In this document: one piece after another, positions 11,388 through 21,629 of the stretch | How positions within the stretch are numbered: position 1 is the first letter of the stretch | Layout: every line of letters begins with the position of its first letter | Assembly: GCA_002104935.1 (NCBI GenBank) | Contig: MCGT01000008.1 | Coordinates: 682,001-746,000, forward strand | Direction of reading: 5' to 3' | Length of the DNA: 64,000 bases | Source of the DNA: Hesseltinella vesiculosa | Lineage: Eukaryota; Mucoromycota; Mucoromycetes; Mucorales; Cunninghamellaceae | Translations under genes and position numbers: made by a program | Notes under the pieces: model-generated | Told to the model about the DNA's origin: nothing | The model's input: only the letters and a program-made list of their open reading frames with translations | Database searches by the model: none

Positions 11388-13420
11388 ATGAATCTATCCA
11401 ACCTTGTCCACAGCTCGCCCAAGGGCCCTTCTACCATGTGTAGTCCGAATGAACCCATAGAATCCGTGTTTCCTTCTACTTCATCCGAGCCTAATAACCT
11501 ATTCGCCTCTCATCCATCAAACCCACTACAAGCGCAAGTAAGTTCATTTTACACATGCTTCGACAATAGGACTATACGTTCAATGCTGTGCCTTTGACAT
11601 ATCTCTTTCGCCTCTCCTTTTGCATTATAGGCTGAAGGGCTAATTAAGAATTCAAATTCACTAACAGCGACTTATGATCCTACGGCGTTTTTGGTCGATA
11701 TGAATGATACCAAATTTCAAGAAATAGAATCGAGCGACAATTCCTATTCATCGTTTGGACAGACCACGACCCCTAAGTCCATATTTACTTCAGTAGAAAC
11801 GCTTCCACTACCGATGGTACCTGGCAATAATCACAATGCAGGCAATTGCAGCCTGCCAACACCTACCGATAATATCAATTGCAACCAGGCCATGCCTGCA
11901 TTGTTTGAAAGATCCCAATCCCCTATACACTCGCCAAATGATGTTCATACCGTCACCTCTAGTCAGACACTATCCACAAATATTGCTTCAGCTAGTGATT
12001 TTTCATCTATAGCAGCAGACAACAGTAAACCGCCGCCTCCGAACAAATTGGATATATCAATAACCAACTCCCTTATGGAACCAGTGACCATCAACCTTCC
12101 CACCAGTGACGAAGAGCTGATGGTACAAAAGCAAAACTCCAAAATGCGTCACCTCACTATTAATGGCGGTAATGTTACGCCTGAAAGTTTCGAGGACGGT
12201 TACGTCCAATTCATCCTACACCACGATCCAGATTCCATCAACGACGGCATTGACAGTCTGGTCTATACCCGGCGCAAGTTTTCTAGTGTTCCGAGAACTG
12301 GTGATCTCTCTTATACTGCTTGGGATATATTTGTCTTGGTCAACAAACTACATAATCAGGAGGTAAAGAAAAACATACTTGCGTAAAAAAAGAGAATTAT
12401 GGTTTCTCATTCTACTTCTTCATGCAGATAAAAAATTGGTCGCAGCTTGTAGGCCAGCTTGGGCTCTCAGACATGATGGGCCGGCCTCAGTTTGCTCAAC
12501 GAGTGAAACGATGGATGCACAAATACAAGATTGATTACTACTTTGATTATCTGATGGGTATACCTTTTGACTTCCACTCTGACGATGAAAAATACTCAGG
12601 GTGCTTGATGATGGGAAACTATCAAAAACGCTTCCCAGAAAATATCACTGATGGAACCAACGTCAAAAAGCGAAGGCGCGTGCTATACTCGGTAAACACG
12701 TCTACATCCACCACAATGGAAGTAGTAGATCCAGAAATAGTGGAAATAGACAAGAAGCGACCGGTCCTCATGGCTGGCTCAAGGAAACGAGGGCGTGATG
12801 CAAGTCAGACATTGGCCCTGGCCAATGACCTACCTCGGCGGCCGACGGATGGCTGCAGTATGATACCCATGCATTACGAGTTATTTGGAGACTCTGAGGC
12901 AAATCAAGATCTGGCCGACTCGCTGGACGAGGACAAACAGGAACCGGCAACCTTGGACAAGCAGCTTGAAAAGCTATATCAGATGCAACCGAATAACCAT
13001 ATACCCTCAGTTAAAAGCCCGCCACTTCGCAACAGAAATGATGATTGTGAGGAAGACGAGCTCGCCTCTTCCTCTTCAACGTCAGGTTCCCCGCTGCTAC
13101 CCAAACTACGTCTCCCAGAATTACATTCAACACCGTCGCCTTCATTACCAATGCACGGCTGTACGGATGAAGACGAAGAAAGCTCTAATTGCGTATGCTC
13201 ATCTTGCCAGCAGCTCGCTGTTAAGGTACGTTTCTTGCAATCCAAGCTAGATACCATCTCATCTCAATGGGAGACCTGGAAATCTAACATGGACACTAAG
13301 CATAAAGAATTACAAACCCAGGTTGCTGCCCTTGCTGACGAAAAGGAAAAACTCCAAGAGCAGTGGATGGCGTGGCGCAAGAAAATCGTCACCGATTTGC
13401 TCTCTGGACCGTTTTCCTGA
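11388..13420 (+). CDS. ARS-binding protein 2 (ABP2) domain protein
   Basis: Three exons (11388-11537, 11631-12362, 12428-13420) give 624 residues. Residues about 200-340 match the ABP2 domain of fungal ARS-binding protein 2: LTINGGNVTPESFEDGYVQF, FILHHDP, then TAWDIFVLVNKLHNQEIK and NWSQLVGQLGL with RVKRWMHKYKIDYYFDYLMG. The fission yeast namesake binds AT-rich origin sequences, so a DNA-binding nuclear role is likely. A basic KKRRR (about residue 380) could be a nuclear localisation signal. The N-terminal 190 residues are Ser/Thr/Asn/Pro-rich and probably disordered. A CVCSSCQQLAVKVRFLQSK segment near the C-terminus leads into a coiled coil ending at the stop. The second intron interrupts the ABP2 domain at HNQE/IKNW. 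Start is the first ATG after the divergent promoter. Confidence 0.83.
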
Positions 13421-14000
13421 TGTCCCCTTCTAACGATAGATAAATCGATATCATTCTTAACTTTACCATTCCACTCAAATTTACCCATCATCAACTTGAG
13501 GCATCAAATACATTAGTTGTACGCCTACAATATACAGAGAGAGTAGGGCAGTTTTTTTTTATTTGTTAGCACAATACTTGCAGGCAAAATATGCTTGGAG
13601 GCTCCGCTTTTCAATAGCCCTCTTGGATGAGATGCCAGGAGAGGGATGTCCACGTTGAGTGCGTACCGGCACTAGCTTGTGGATTTAACTTCACCAACTC
13701 CAACATGGTACCCCACATCATGCTGGCCCAAAGTCGAAACGATTAGGACTCATCTAATATCAGATTCATCGTTGCATGAGTGCCATGGACAATACATGAC
13801 AGCTAAAGTTTTGTCCATCATCTGCTCACCATATACAACCGTTACCATCTTTTAAATTTGAAGTCAAACGGGACGGTCCAGGCATTGGCTCGCTTCGCTA
13901 CAGTCCCCCCTGCATACTGCATTCAGCGCTGTGCTACTGCAGCGGAGGAGGAAGCTGAATATGGCAATCCATTTTTTTTTTTTTCATTTTGAAAATAATG
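13421..14000. other. Intergenic DNA without a recognised gene
   Basis: The 3' flank of the ABP2-domain gene followed by unrecognised sequence with a T run near 13972-13984. No RNA gene or long frame seen. Confidence 0.5.
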
Positions 14001-14290
14001 GCGCGAGCCTTGGCCTAGTGGTCTTTTGACTGGCTAGGTGACCTAAAGATGTGGCTTTTGAGGATCTGAAGGTTGTAAGTTCAATTCCTGCTCCAAGCTG
14101 TCCCATCCTGTTAATTGGACAAAATAAGTTTAGCCTGGTTCTTGTACCCCTCTATAACGCTCCACGCATGGCCCCACTCCATTGCTCTACTTGGTTAACA
14201 AGCATATCTGTCCGGTGTGGCGTGGCCTTGTTACCCTCACGTCTCGTTTGTTTAGCATTATTTCTGGCGAACGATGATCACACTTGAATA
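14001..14290 (+). mobile_element. tRNA-derived SINE-like element
   Basis: A perfect polymerase III A box (TGGCCTAGTGG, 14011-14021) is followed 57 bp later by a B-box-like sequence (AGTTCAATTCC, 14078-14088), inside a region that starts GCGCGAGCC and has a T-arm-like GTAAG/CCTGC pair. A clean cloverleaf with matching acceptor stem does not form, so it is not a working tRNA gene. The unrelated tail (14089-about 14290) continues as in a SINE. Only one copy is visible here. Family and 3' end are inference. Confidence 0.5.
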
Positions 14291-14344
14291 AACTTCTAGG
14301 GCTCCGACCATGAGCCTTCTGAACATAAACATTTTGAAAAAAAA

Positions 14345-14600
14345 AATGCAAAATGCTGCACAGCACGTTTGAGTGATTTGATCGATGTGGTATTTTGAAG
14401 GAATGTGAAAATTCATGAATGACGGCGATATTGAAAAAATCAGGTCGATTGAGCAAGGTTACCCAGCCAACTTTTGATCAGTTTCGTTTGGACACTTCGA
14501 TTCCCCCAGCTAAAAAAAATGAAAAAGCGACCATTTTCATCAGGGGATCCCCAGGTGAGCCGATTCAAAAATCACAGTGAGAACTTCCTTCAATCAGATC
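14345..14600 (+). repeat. Dispersed repeat, copy B
   Basis: Shares with copy A (minus strand of 6480-6745) the order ATTCATGAATGA, CAGCCAACTTTTGATCAGT, GACACTTCGATTC, then AAAAATCACAGTG. Divergence is substantial, so this is an old fragment. No terminal repeats are attached. Confidence 0.65.
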
Positions 14601-16060
14601 ACCCCAAATTTTAAAACATTCTCAGAAAACATCAAAGTGGAATTTTGCACAGGTGCAAGCTCTTACTGTATGAAATGTATGCGAAGGCTGTCGATCTTGG
14701 ACGAACATGCCAGATTCACCGGTAAAAAAAAACGTTCAAAACGGCTCAGGAGCTCACAAACGGAGAGCGATTTTTCATTGGCTGGTTCACATTCCCCTTT
14801 TTCTTTTTTTTTTCGGAGAGGGGCGTTCTTCTTTTTGCACTCTCTTCTTTTCCTCATTGCCCATGGTTCGTAATCAGATCTTCTCTTGCATTCAGTTCTT
14901 CATCAACCCAATATGCACTTGAAAGATAGGTAATTGTTGAAACCAGCCTTTACGCAAATTGTGCCGATTTGTACAATATGATATGAAAAAAGCTCTTGCT
15001 CATGACAGTTTATTTTTCATTGCTTGACAGCGATCAAGATGCTTCAATAATCTTGCTACTGCTCACCATGATCTTCCGTAAACTATGGTCATTCGCGTAA
15101 GACACGTCTTACTTTATGCAGTGTAAACTGTATGTTGGATTGTGAAAAAGATTTTGAACGGTCTTCGTAGATCGCGTGTTTTCGTTCTGCCAATTCACTT
15201 ATTTTTTATCTCCTTACGGTGATCAAATCAAACTGCCTTTTCCGCTGCTGTTACTGAACATCATGTCATTTAGCTATACGCTGCCGGTGTATATAAGAAG
15301 TTGCCTGCATTTTGTAAGCTGTGTGTTGGATGATGGTGGAGAAAAGAGGCCCTGCGTTGGATGATGCTAGGGAAGAAGCTCTGCGTTATCGAGCTATTCA
15401 TTTTCTCTCGTTTCTTTTTTATTTTATTCGTCTAGTAGCTATCAATCAGTCGCCACCACTCTCGATACTGTTCACCAAGCTCTTCAATGATACGCCGTCC
15501 TTGCGTTCAGGATACATTTTTCACCATGAAGTTGCACGTTCCCATAAAAAACATTGTGCCACCTTGCATTCATATTCAATCCTCCAAACAGCGATCAACC
15601 TGCTGCTATAACAGCTGCTACTTCTTATCATGATTTTCAGTTCCAGTATGCCCGTGCGTCCGTGATATTATGAAGTTATTTGTTGTATGCTGTATTAAAG
15701 AAAGGTTCTGGTTCATTCTTGTGTTTTACGATCGCTAATCGTTGATGGCACTTGACAGTAACCAATTTTCAGTACCATTACTTTCAGTACTGCTGCTTCA
15801 CATACCCTTGCATATCACTCTCCCTATGCACAGCAGGTTTTATTTTGTATTACACCGTAGTGTGCAGTAAGCAGTTGGTTGTTATCTGAAAGAGCAAAAA
15901 AGTATTTCGTGTATACCATAGCGGACTGTAAAGTTGCAACCGATAGATAAAAAGGTAGCTGAAAAAATAACCCGTAAAAGGCGGGTATGTTGAGGGCCAA
16001 AACCCTCAAAAAAACCTGAAAAACCTTGTGGGATCCCGCTGATTTTTTCCACTATGTTTG
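14601..16060. other. Intergenic DNA without a recognised gene
   Basis: AT-rich sequence with only short unconvincing frames. Phrases such as TGTTGGATGATG and TTTTCAGTACC recur loosely, suggesting decayed repeat material, but I cannot define a unit. Confidence 0.4.
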
Positions 16061-16377
16061 CCCGGTTCGAAAAAAAACCCATATTTAGACATAGCAAGAA
16101 AAGTGTCATTTTTAACCAAATACTTACCTTCAAAGGGAATTTAAATAATTGTGAGCGATATATTTTTCTTTATATGGGTGATGGATTTTTTGAAAAAATA
16201 CTTTCTAAAAAAGTAGCAATTATACTTTTTAGGAAAGTATATTTTCAAAAAATCCATCACCCATATAAAGAAAAATATATCGCTCACAATTATTTAAATT
16301 CCCTTTGAAGGTAAGTATTTGGTTAAAAATGACACTTTTCTTGCTATGTCTAAATATGGGTTTTTTTTCGAACCCGG
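16061..16377. mobile_element. 317-bp near-perfect palindrome (hairpin or foldback element)
   Basis: Two arms of about 155 bp are reverse complements with only about three differences: one extra G at the outer edge and two substitutions near the centre. They meet at a loop of about six bases around 16219. The arms begin CCCGGTTCGAAAAAAAACCC and end CGAACCCGGG. No coding content. The near-identity points to a recent origin or to arm-to-arm conversion. It is either a foldback/MITE-type element or an inverted duplication. A transcript would fold into a long double-stranded hairpin. No target duplication found. Confidence 0.85.
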
Positions 16378-17410
16378 GGTGACTTGGTTTCCTCCCCCCG
16401 CAATTCCTTTTTCAGGCTTTGACGGTTTTCACGCGTGTCCTGGAGACCAATTTTTTTTTTCGAGATGAGTGCACTCTATCCTTAAAACAACGTTCCCAAG
16501 CTTAAGAGCAGTTTTTTTTTTTTTTTGTACATCATTTTTCCTTTCAGATTTTTCTAGGAGAGCATTTGCGCCTTTAATTTTTTTTTCGAAATCTTTTTTT
16601 TATTTTCTGCGCGCAGGTAGTTGACTAGATGGTTCAACGATCTGACATTAATTTTGGGTTTTAAACACCGATGTTGAAATTGTCACCGTCAGCCCTAAGG
16701 ATAACCGGTAACTGGGTTTTTGAAAACCAAAAGGCCAGGATGACCAGTGATGTGCTCCAGCACTGCATTGTGGAAAATGTTCAAAAATTGACAAAAGACC
16801 CGTGGTCAAAAATGCTTCCTCATCTCGGACAATGCTCCAACTCGTGAAATCAATGATGAGCTGAAAATTGCCTTGGAAATGTAGAAATAATAATTTTACC
16901 TCCTAACACGGCCGGCCAGTACCAACATCTTGATGCTAGTATCATCCGGTCGTTTAAACGGCATTATTGGTAAATATAAATGACTGGTGTGCGATGCCAC
17001 CGACTTACTTTTTATTTTTTTTATCAGCAAAAAGCTCATGAAGCATGTCCTTCGCGCTGCGGAAAGCCCTCTCAGCAAGAATATGAAAGGTAGTGATCTT
17101 TACAAAATCAATGCGAAGACAGCAGTTTTCATTGCAAAAATGGCGTGAAACGATGTCACGCCCGTGGCCATTAAGAGCTGCTTCGTAAAAACGGGAATTT
17201 TTGTAGCCTCCTCTGACGGTGCTAAGATCACTAGAACGCGAAGAAATGACGAGCACTGAAGGCATGACTCAGTCAACGGACGCCACTATCGCAAGGCTCA
17301 GAAATGCCCGCATCCCGAAAGGCATCATGGACGATATTGCCTCTGCCAGTGAAATTGACCTGTTATATCTAGTGCACTCAAGTCAAATGGAAATCATTTT
17401 ACCGTCCAAA
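16378..17410. other. Decayed repeat-rich DNA with possible gene fragments
   Basis: Contains T tracts and two protein-like stretches that lack intact genes. On the plus strand near 16805-16885 a frame reads CFLISDNAPTREINDELKI before a stop. On the minus strand 17265-17005 reads LNGHGRDIVSRHF and RIDFVKITTFHILAERAF, followed by a plausible GTAAGT donor. Neither could be assigned. They look like remnants of mobile-element or host genes. Confidence 0.35.
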
Positions 17411-17805
17411 TTCCCAGTACAAAAACGGCAAATTTTGGCGTAACGTCGCCACAATGTCACACATCGTCATCCAATATCCAACAGTTCCATTGCTCTCCGA
17501 CCTATCCAAGATCCAGCTGCTCCAGTGCTCTCCAACCTTTCCAAAATCCAGCTACTCCAGTGTGCCCCAACCTGGCCAAATTCCAACAGCTCCCTTTATT
17601 TATCTCCTCGTCTTTTTTTTTCTTGCGATTCACCTAACTGCAATGAAATATCTGGCTTGCGTCAGTAGATTTAACTTTCGCAAGCAACTTGATTTTACTT
17701 TCGCGCGCACTTGAAAATTTTCCGGCTCGCCCAATTGCTTTGCCTGCTAAAAAAATTTATTCACTCAATAAAAACCTGATTCCCGCCAAATGATGGCGGA
17801 AATCC
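17411..17805 (-). mobile_element. Truncated copy of the inverted-repeat element (left end, inverted)
   Basis: The reverse complement of this segment matches 5837 to about 6195: terminus GGATTTCCGCCATCATTT, the GCAGGCAAA and GCGCGAAAG blocks, ATCTACTGACGCAAGCCAG, then three minisatellite units and the CAAAATTTGCCGTTTTTG block. It keeps the complete outer terminus that the 5.8-kb copy partly lost. The other half is missing. Confidence 0.75.
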
Positions 17806-17866
17806 GGAACAAAATCTAGCCAAATTACGGTCTCCGCCGATCGGCATTTAAACGTGGCACGGTCAT

Positions 17867-17877
17867 CCTCACAGTAT
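17867..17877 (+). repeat. 11-bp direct repeat, left (possible Crypton end)
   Basis: CCTCACAGTAT occurs here and again at 20777-20787, enclosing the tyrosine recombinase gene. Cryptons integrate by site-specific recombination and leave short direct repeats rather than inverted repeats, so this is a candidate element boundary. The link is inference. Confidence 0.4.
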
Positions 17878-17885
17878 CTGAAGCC

Positions 17886-18045
17886 TGAGACTCATTGAGA
17901 CTCATCTGAGTCTCAAAAATACTTGGTGAGACCGAGGTGGCACAAAGGTATTTTCCTCTGTTCTCCAGCCAAAACTAAAAAATACCTTGACAAAATACCT
18001 TGAAACTGGAAGTCTGAGTCTCATCTGAGTCTCATCGATGAGACA
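17886..18045. repeat. Subterminal TGAGACTCA/TGAGTCTCA repeats upstream of the recombinase
   Basis: A 20-bp palindrome TGAGACTCATCTGAGTCTCA lies at 17896-17915, preceded by another TGAGACTCA and followed near 18012-18043 by two more TGAGTCTCA copies and ATCGATGAGAC. Related CTGAGTCTCC and GACTGAGAC motifs lie at 20734-20760, past the recombinase gene. They are candidate binding sites for the recombinase or its GCR1_C-like domain. Confidence 0.5.
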
Positions 18046-18228
18046 GGCCAATCAATGTTTTGGTTTTGTCTCAACAGGCCAATCAAACGTCATGAAATGC
18101 GGCACAGTTACAAATGCGGCGCAGTTTCAATATAAACGCGGCGTGTGAGTTTTTTTTTTTTTTTCAACCTCTTCTTTCTTGTGTCTTGCTAAACAAGATC
18201 TAACCATACCATTCACCAATCACTCACT

Positions 18229-20455
18229 ATGAATAATCAAAAAGGAAAAGCCCCTGCTCAGCGATCCACTGTGAATAATGATCGCCTCCAACGTGTGCTT
18301 GACAATAACTCAGATATGCACTATGCGAGTCAAATGGTCCTGGCTCAAAGTATTGATCAACGACCCGTGAATACGACCAAATCATACGAAGCTAAACAAA
18401 AGGAATGGGTTGTAAGTATTATTTCTGCATTCTTCCACTTCATTGTAGTTAACAATAAATTTTCTTATTAGCAATGGTGTCGTGACAAAGGCTTTACAGA
18501 TGGTGAACTTGCCAGCGATCAGAAGCTTAATTATTTTTTGTCTGACTTTGTCATGAATCGTGGGCGCAAGTTGCGACGGAACAATGACGGAACCCCCATC
18601 CCTCTAGGCAAGGAATCAATACTTGCTTATGTAAAGGCTGTATCAGATATTTACAATCAGCAGCATGCACTTGGCACCAACACAAACGGACCAGCAAGAG
18701 GACCGCTTGTTAGGACATTCCTAGAAAATCTCGACAAAGAACGCGTCCGATCCAAACGCGCTAACTATGAAGACCGCGGAAAAAACACTCTGAATGACGG
18801 ATATACGGTGAAAGAGTTAGGCTTGGTCAGCACATACTACTTGACTCAAAAAAACAACCTTGTTGGCTGTCGCGATCGACTTTGTTTTTTATTAAGTCAT
18901 GCAATGCTATGTCGTAGCCAGAATGCTCTTGGTCTTCAGTTTGCAGACTTATTTGCTACGATTGTCGAGGATCAAGGTATGACCGAATGCATGGCTTTGG
19001 TAGCTACGATGAATTTTGGAAAGACCAACCAACATGGCAAAATCGAATATGGGTCATCTTTGCGGCATCGAGATCCTAATCTGTGCTCGGTGGGTGGTCT
19101 CGCGCTTTACTTTTTTGCAAGATTTCACCACCAAAATGAACCATTTCCGGATTTTACACGACGGGAAAACTGGTATGACATCTCTCTCTTTCCAGGAAAC
19201 AATGAAAAGACGCCAATCTCGTTCAGGACCCAGTTCAACTCATATGTGGAAGCGTTCAAAAAAGTTGGCATACGCACATCGAAAGTTACCCACGCCAACC
19301 GGAAGAGTGCGTTGAACATCATTGCTCAACAAGACGTGTCTGGTGACCAGCAAAGAAGAGTCGGACGATGGGGCACCGATCGCATGGTTGGTTGTTATGT
19401 GTCAAGTCTGCCGATGGAAGCAATGAAGGGCTTGGCTGGTTATGCCAACTTCCGCGGCAATTACTTTGTTACGCGGGCTGTGGTGCAGCCACCTTTGGAA
19501 TTACAACGCCTCGTATTCCCAAAAATTGAATATTGGATGGAAAGGTTCCATCGTGGAGATGCGATTCAAGACGACATAGCTGGCCCAAACTTCCTCGATC
19601 TTATGAATCGACTACGTGTCGTGCTTCTTCAGGTAAAAAAAATATATTAGAATGTTAAAGTTCGTTTTTCTAATAATTTAATAATGGTAGGACTCCGTTG
19701 TCTTGAAGAGGGATTATCCTGATTATTTCCTATGGACAAGTGAGATATTCGACACCGATTTATACAAGAAGTTTGAAGGAGAGCTACTTGCTTCTTTGGC
19801 CGAAAATAACGACGCTCTCTCCATAAACCAACGCATTCAAGTTGCCATGCCAGAATTGGTGTCATCTTTGAATGCTGGCTTTGAAGGTCTATCATCCAAT
19901 ATGGTTTCCATGAAGGAGTCCTTTGCGTCAGAACTTATGGAGATGAAAGAGGAACTTATGGAGATGAAAGGGGCGCATATGTCCGAAGCTCATGACGTCA
20001 GCAAGAAGATTGCTGAATTCTTTGCCATGGGGCACGAACGGTTTCCAACCAGCCATGATCCTCAGCAGTCAGCAACCACGCCAACATCTTCAATGACTGC
20101 TCCATCACCTATGCCATGCCCTACAACTACGACTACCCCTCTGCCATCTACAGCCCAGTACGTGATGAGCAGAGATCTCACCACGATCACGGATGTATGG
20201 AGAGAATATGCATCTGGTATCTCTGGAGGTCCTTCCGTCAGGTCCTTGGAACAATCCTATGGAACGGCATGGCGCAGAGATCGCAAGGAATCGCGTTTTT
20301 TCAGCAGACGTCTTGCACTTTACAGGGCAATCGAGGAAAAAGCAGTGAAAGACGCGATCCCTGAGGAAGAAGCCGCTCAATTTTTAGAGCATCAACGAGC
20401 CAGCAATGGCGTATCTTTGGCTAAATTCATAGCAAACATAAATATTGTTCAATAA
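18229..20455 (+). CDS. Crypton-type tyrosine recombinase with GCR1_C-like DNA-binding domain
   Basis: DNA transposon recombinase of the fungal Crypton (CryptonF/Ndc10-like) group. Three exons (18229-18411, 18472-19632, 19691-20455) join in frame to 702 residues without a stop. The catalytic set is complete: Arg209 in AMLCRSQNAL, His335 and Arg338 in THANRKSA, Trp361 in VGRWGTDR and Tyr370 in VGCYVSSLP. The nine-residue Trp-Tyr spacing equals that of Cre. Residues about 480-540 are a coiled coil with a duplicated ELMEMKE motif. Residues about 603-672 (SRDLTTITDVWREYASG, GGPSVRSLEQSYG, AWRRDRKESRFFSRR) match the GCR1_C domain. The group shares ancestry with yeast kinetochore protein Ndc10. GAGTCTC repeats on both sides and an 11-bp direct repeat outside them suggest the element's limits. 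It could instead be a domesticated gene, but its place among repeats favours a transposon. Confidence 0.88.
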
Positions 20456-20691
20456 TAAACTCGCAACCTTTGATGCTTAAAAAATGTTAGGAAGTGTCCA
20501 AAATTGAGTGTGTTAAATACGAAAAAAAAGGAAATTTCCAAAATTTTCTCGAAGCCGCGCAATTGCTAGAGCAACAACGATCAAACAGTGGCATATCTTT
20601 GAATAAATTTAGAGTCGGTACAAGGTAAAAAATAAACTTGTTGATGCTTAAAAAACGTTCGAAAATTGAGTGAAATTTCCAAAATTTTCTC
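20364..20691 (+). repeat. Degenerate tandem duplication of the recombinase gene's 3' end
   Basis: Sequence 20364-20550 (the last 30 codons plus downstream) is followed directly by a diverged copy at 20551-20691. Both begin GAAGCCGC, CAATT and a run encoding LEQQR/LEHQR-like residues, pass through TGATGCTTAAAAAA, and end GAAATTTCCAAAATTTTCTC. The second copy carries indels and is not coding. Confidence 0.8.
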
Positions 20692-20776
20692 GGGCACAGG
20701 TATTTCAGTGTCGGACTCACGCCAGCCAAATTTCTGAGTCTCCAGACTGAGACTGGGCTCAGCGCGGAGAAAATAC

Positions 20777-20787
20777 CCTCACAGTAT
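20777..20787 (+). repeat. 11-bp direct repeat, right (possible Crypton end)
   Basis: Identical to CCTCACAGTAT at 17867-17877. It follows GAGTCTC-type motifs at 20734-20760 and AGAAAATAC. If both repeats are true ends, the element is about 2.9 kb and does not include the Fanzor gene. Confidence 0.4.
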
Positions 20788-21629
20788 TTTGGTTCCAGGA
20801 GTCACAGCCAGATGCTAAAACAAGAATTGAGAAGAGGTGAGGATAAGTGGACGAGGATGAAGAGGTAATCCCGGATAGGTGACGATAGAAGATATTGCCA
20901 AAAAGAAGAAAGATATTTTATTGGGCAATTTTTTACTCTGTGTAACAGCCATTTCCGTGAGTTCTGGATGACTCCTATTCTTTTTGACAAAAATACTGTC
21001 GCTAACCAATCAAATCGATGTCATTTCGCGTTCTTTGAAAAGAGTAGTTGCGTTCGCTGAGTTTTTGTTCTCATAAATCGTGTACATGTAGCCGCTGTGA
21101 TATCGATAGCCCATGGAAGTGACACCAAGATATTGGTGCTCAGGGTTATTCCTTTGGCTCTGGTCATTTTAGGTGTTTTTTTTTGGGGGGGGGTATTGCT
21201 TATATCTTCGCTTTTTTTACTGATTTAACTTTCTAGCACTAGAAAATAATTTGGCGGTTGGTCGGTTGGTTTGCCTGCGAACAAAAGTTCATCCACAGCT
21301 CAAAAATAAACCTGACACGCGCGGAGGGATCATTTTTTAAAAAAGTCACGTTTTACATTTTTGGAAACTGAAATGTCACATAAACTTTTTGCATTGGCGA
21401 TATGGCACTCAGTTCGAAAATGTCCAGTACTTCCGCATTGATTGATAGAAATGTAGTCTGTATTCTGACGAAGCGCTGATGACAGAGGAGCATGAAGACC
21501 ACAAAGTTTCAAGTGAAACCGCGCACCCGATAGACGAATCAGGCACATGACGAGAAAAAACAAATAAAAGAATCCCTCAGCGGTTTTTTCCTTATTTACT
21601 TCTCTCCTTGCTTTTATTCATCGCTCACC
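20788..21629. other. Spacer between recombinase and Fanzor genes
   Basis: No gene recognised. It holds an inverted-repeat-family fragment (next entry), a G run at 21186-21193, and the presumed Fanzor promoter ending in TCACC directly before the ATG at 21630. Confidence 0.5.
21222..21320 (+). mobile_element. Fragment of the inverted-repeat element end
   Basis: Reads GATTTAACTTTC, CACTAGAAAATAATTT, GGTTGGTTTGCCTGC, CACAGCTCAAAAATAAACCTGA, in the same order and spacing as the right end of the 5.8-7.1 kb element. The extreme terminus is missing, replaced by CACGCGCGGAGG. Confidence 0.65.

Noticed and set aside
14001..14095. Functional tRNA gene
   Set aside because: A and B boxes are present, but the acceptor stem does not pair and the spacing is long without a clear intron; a SINE-type relic fits better.
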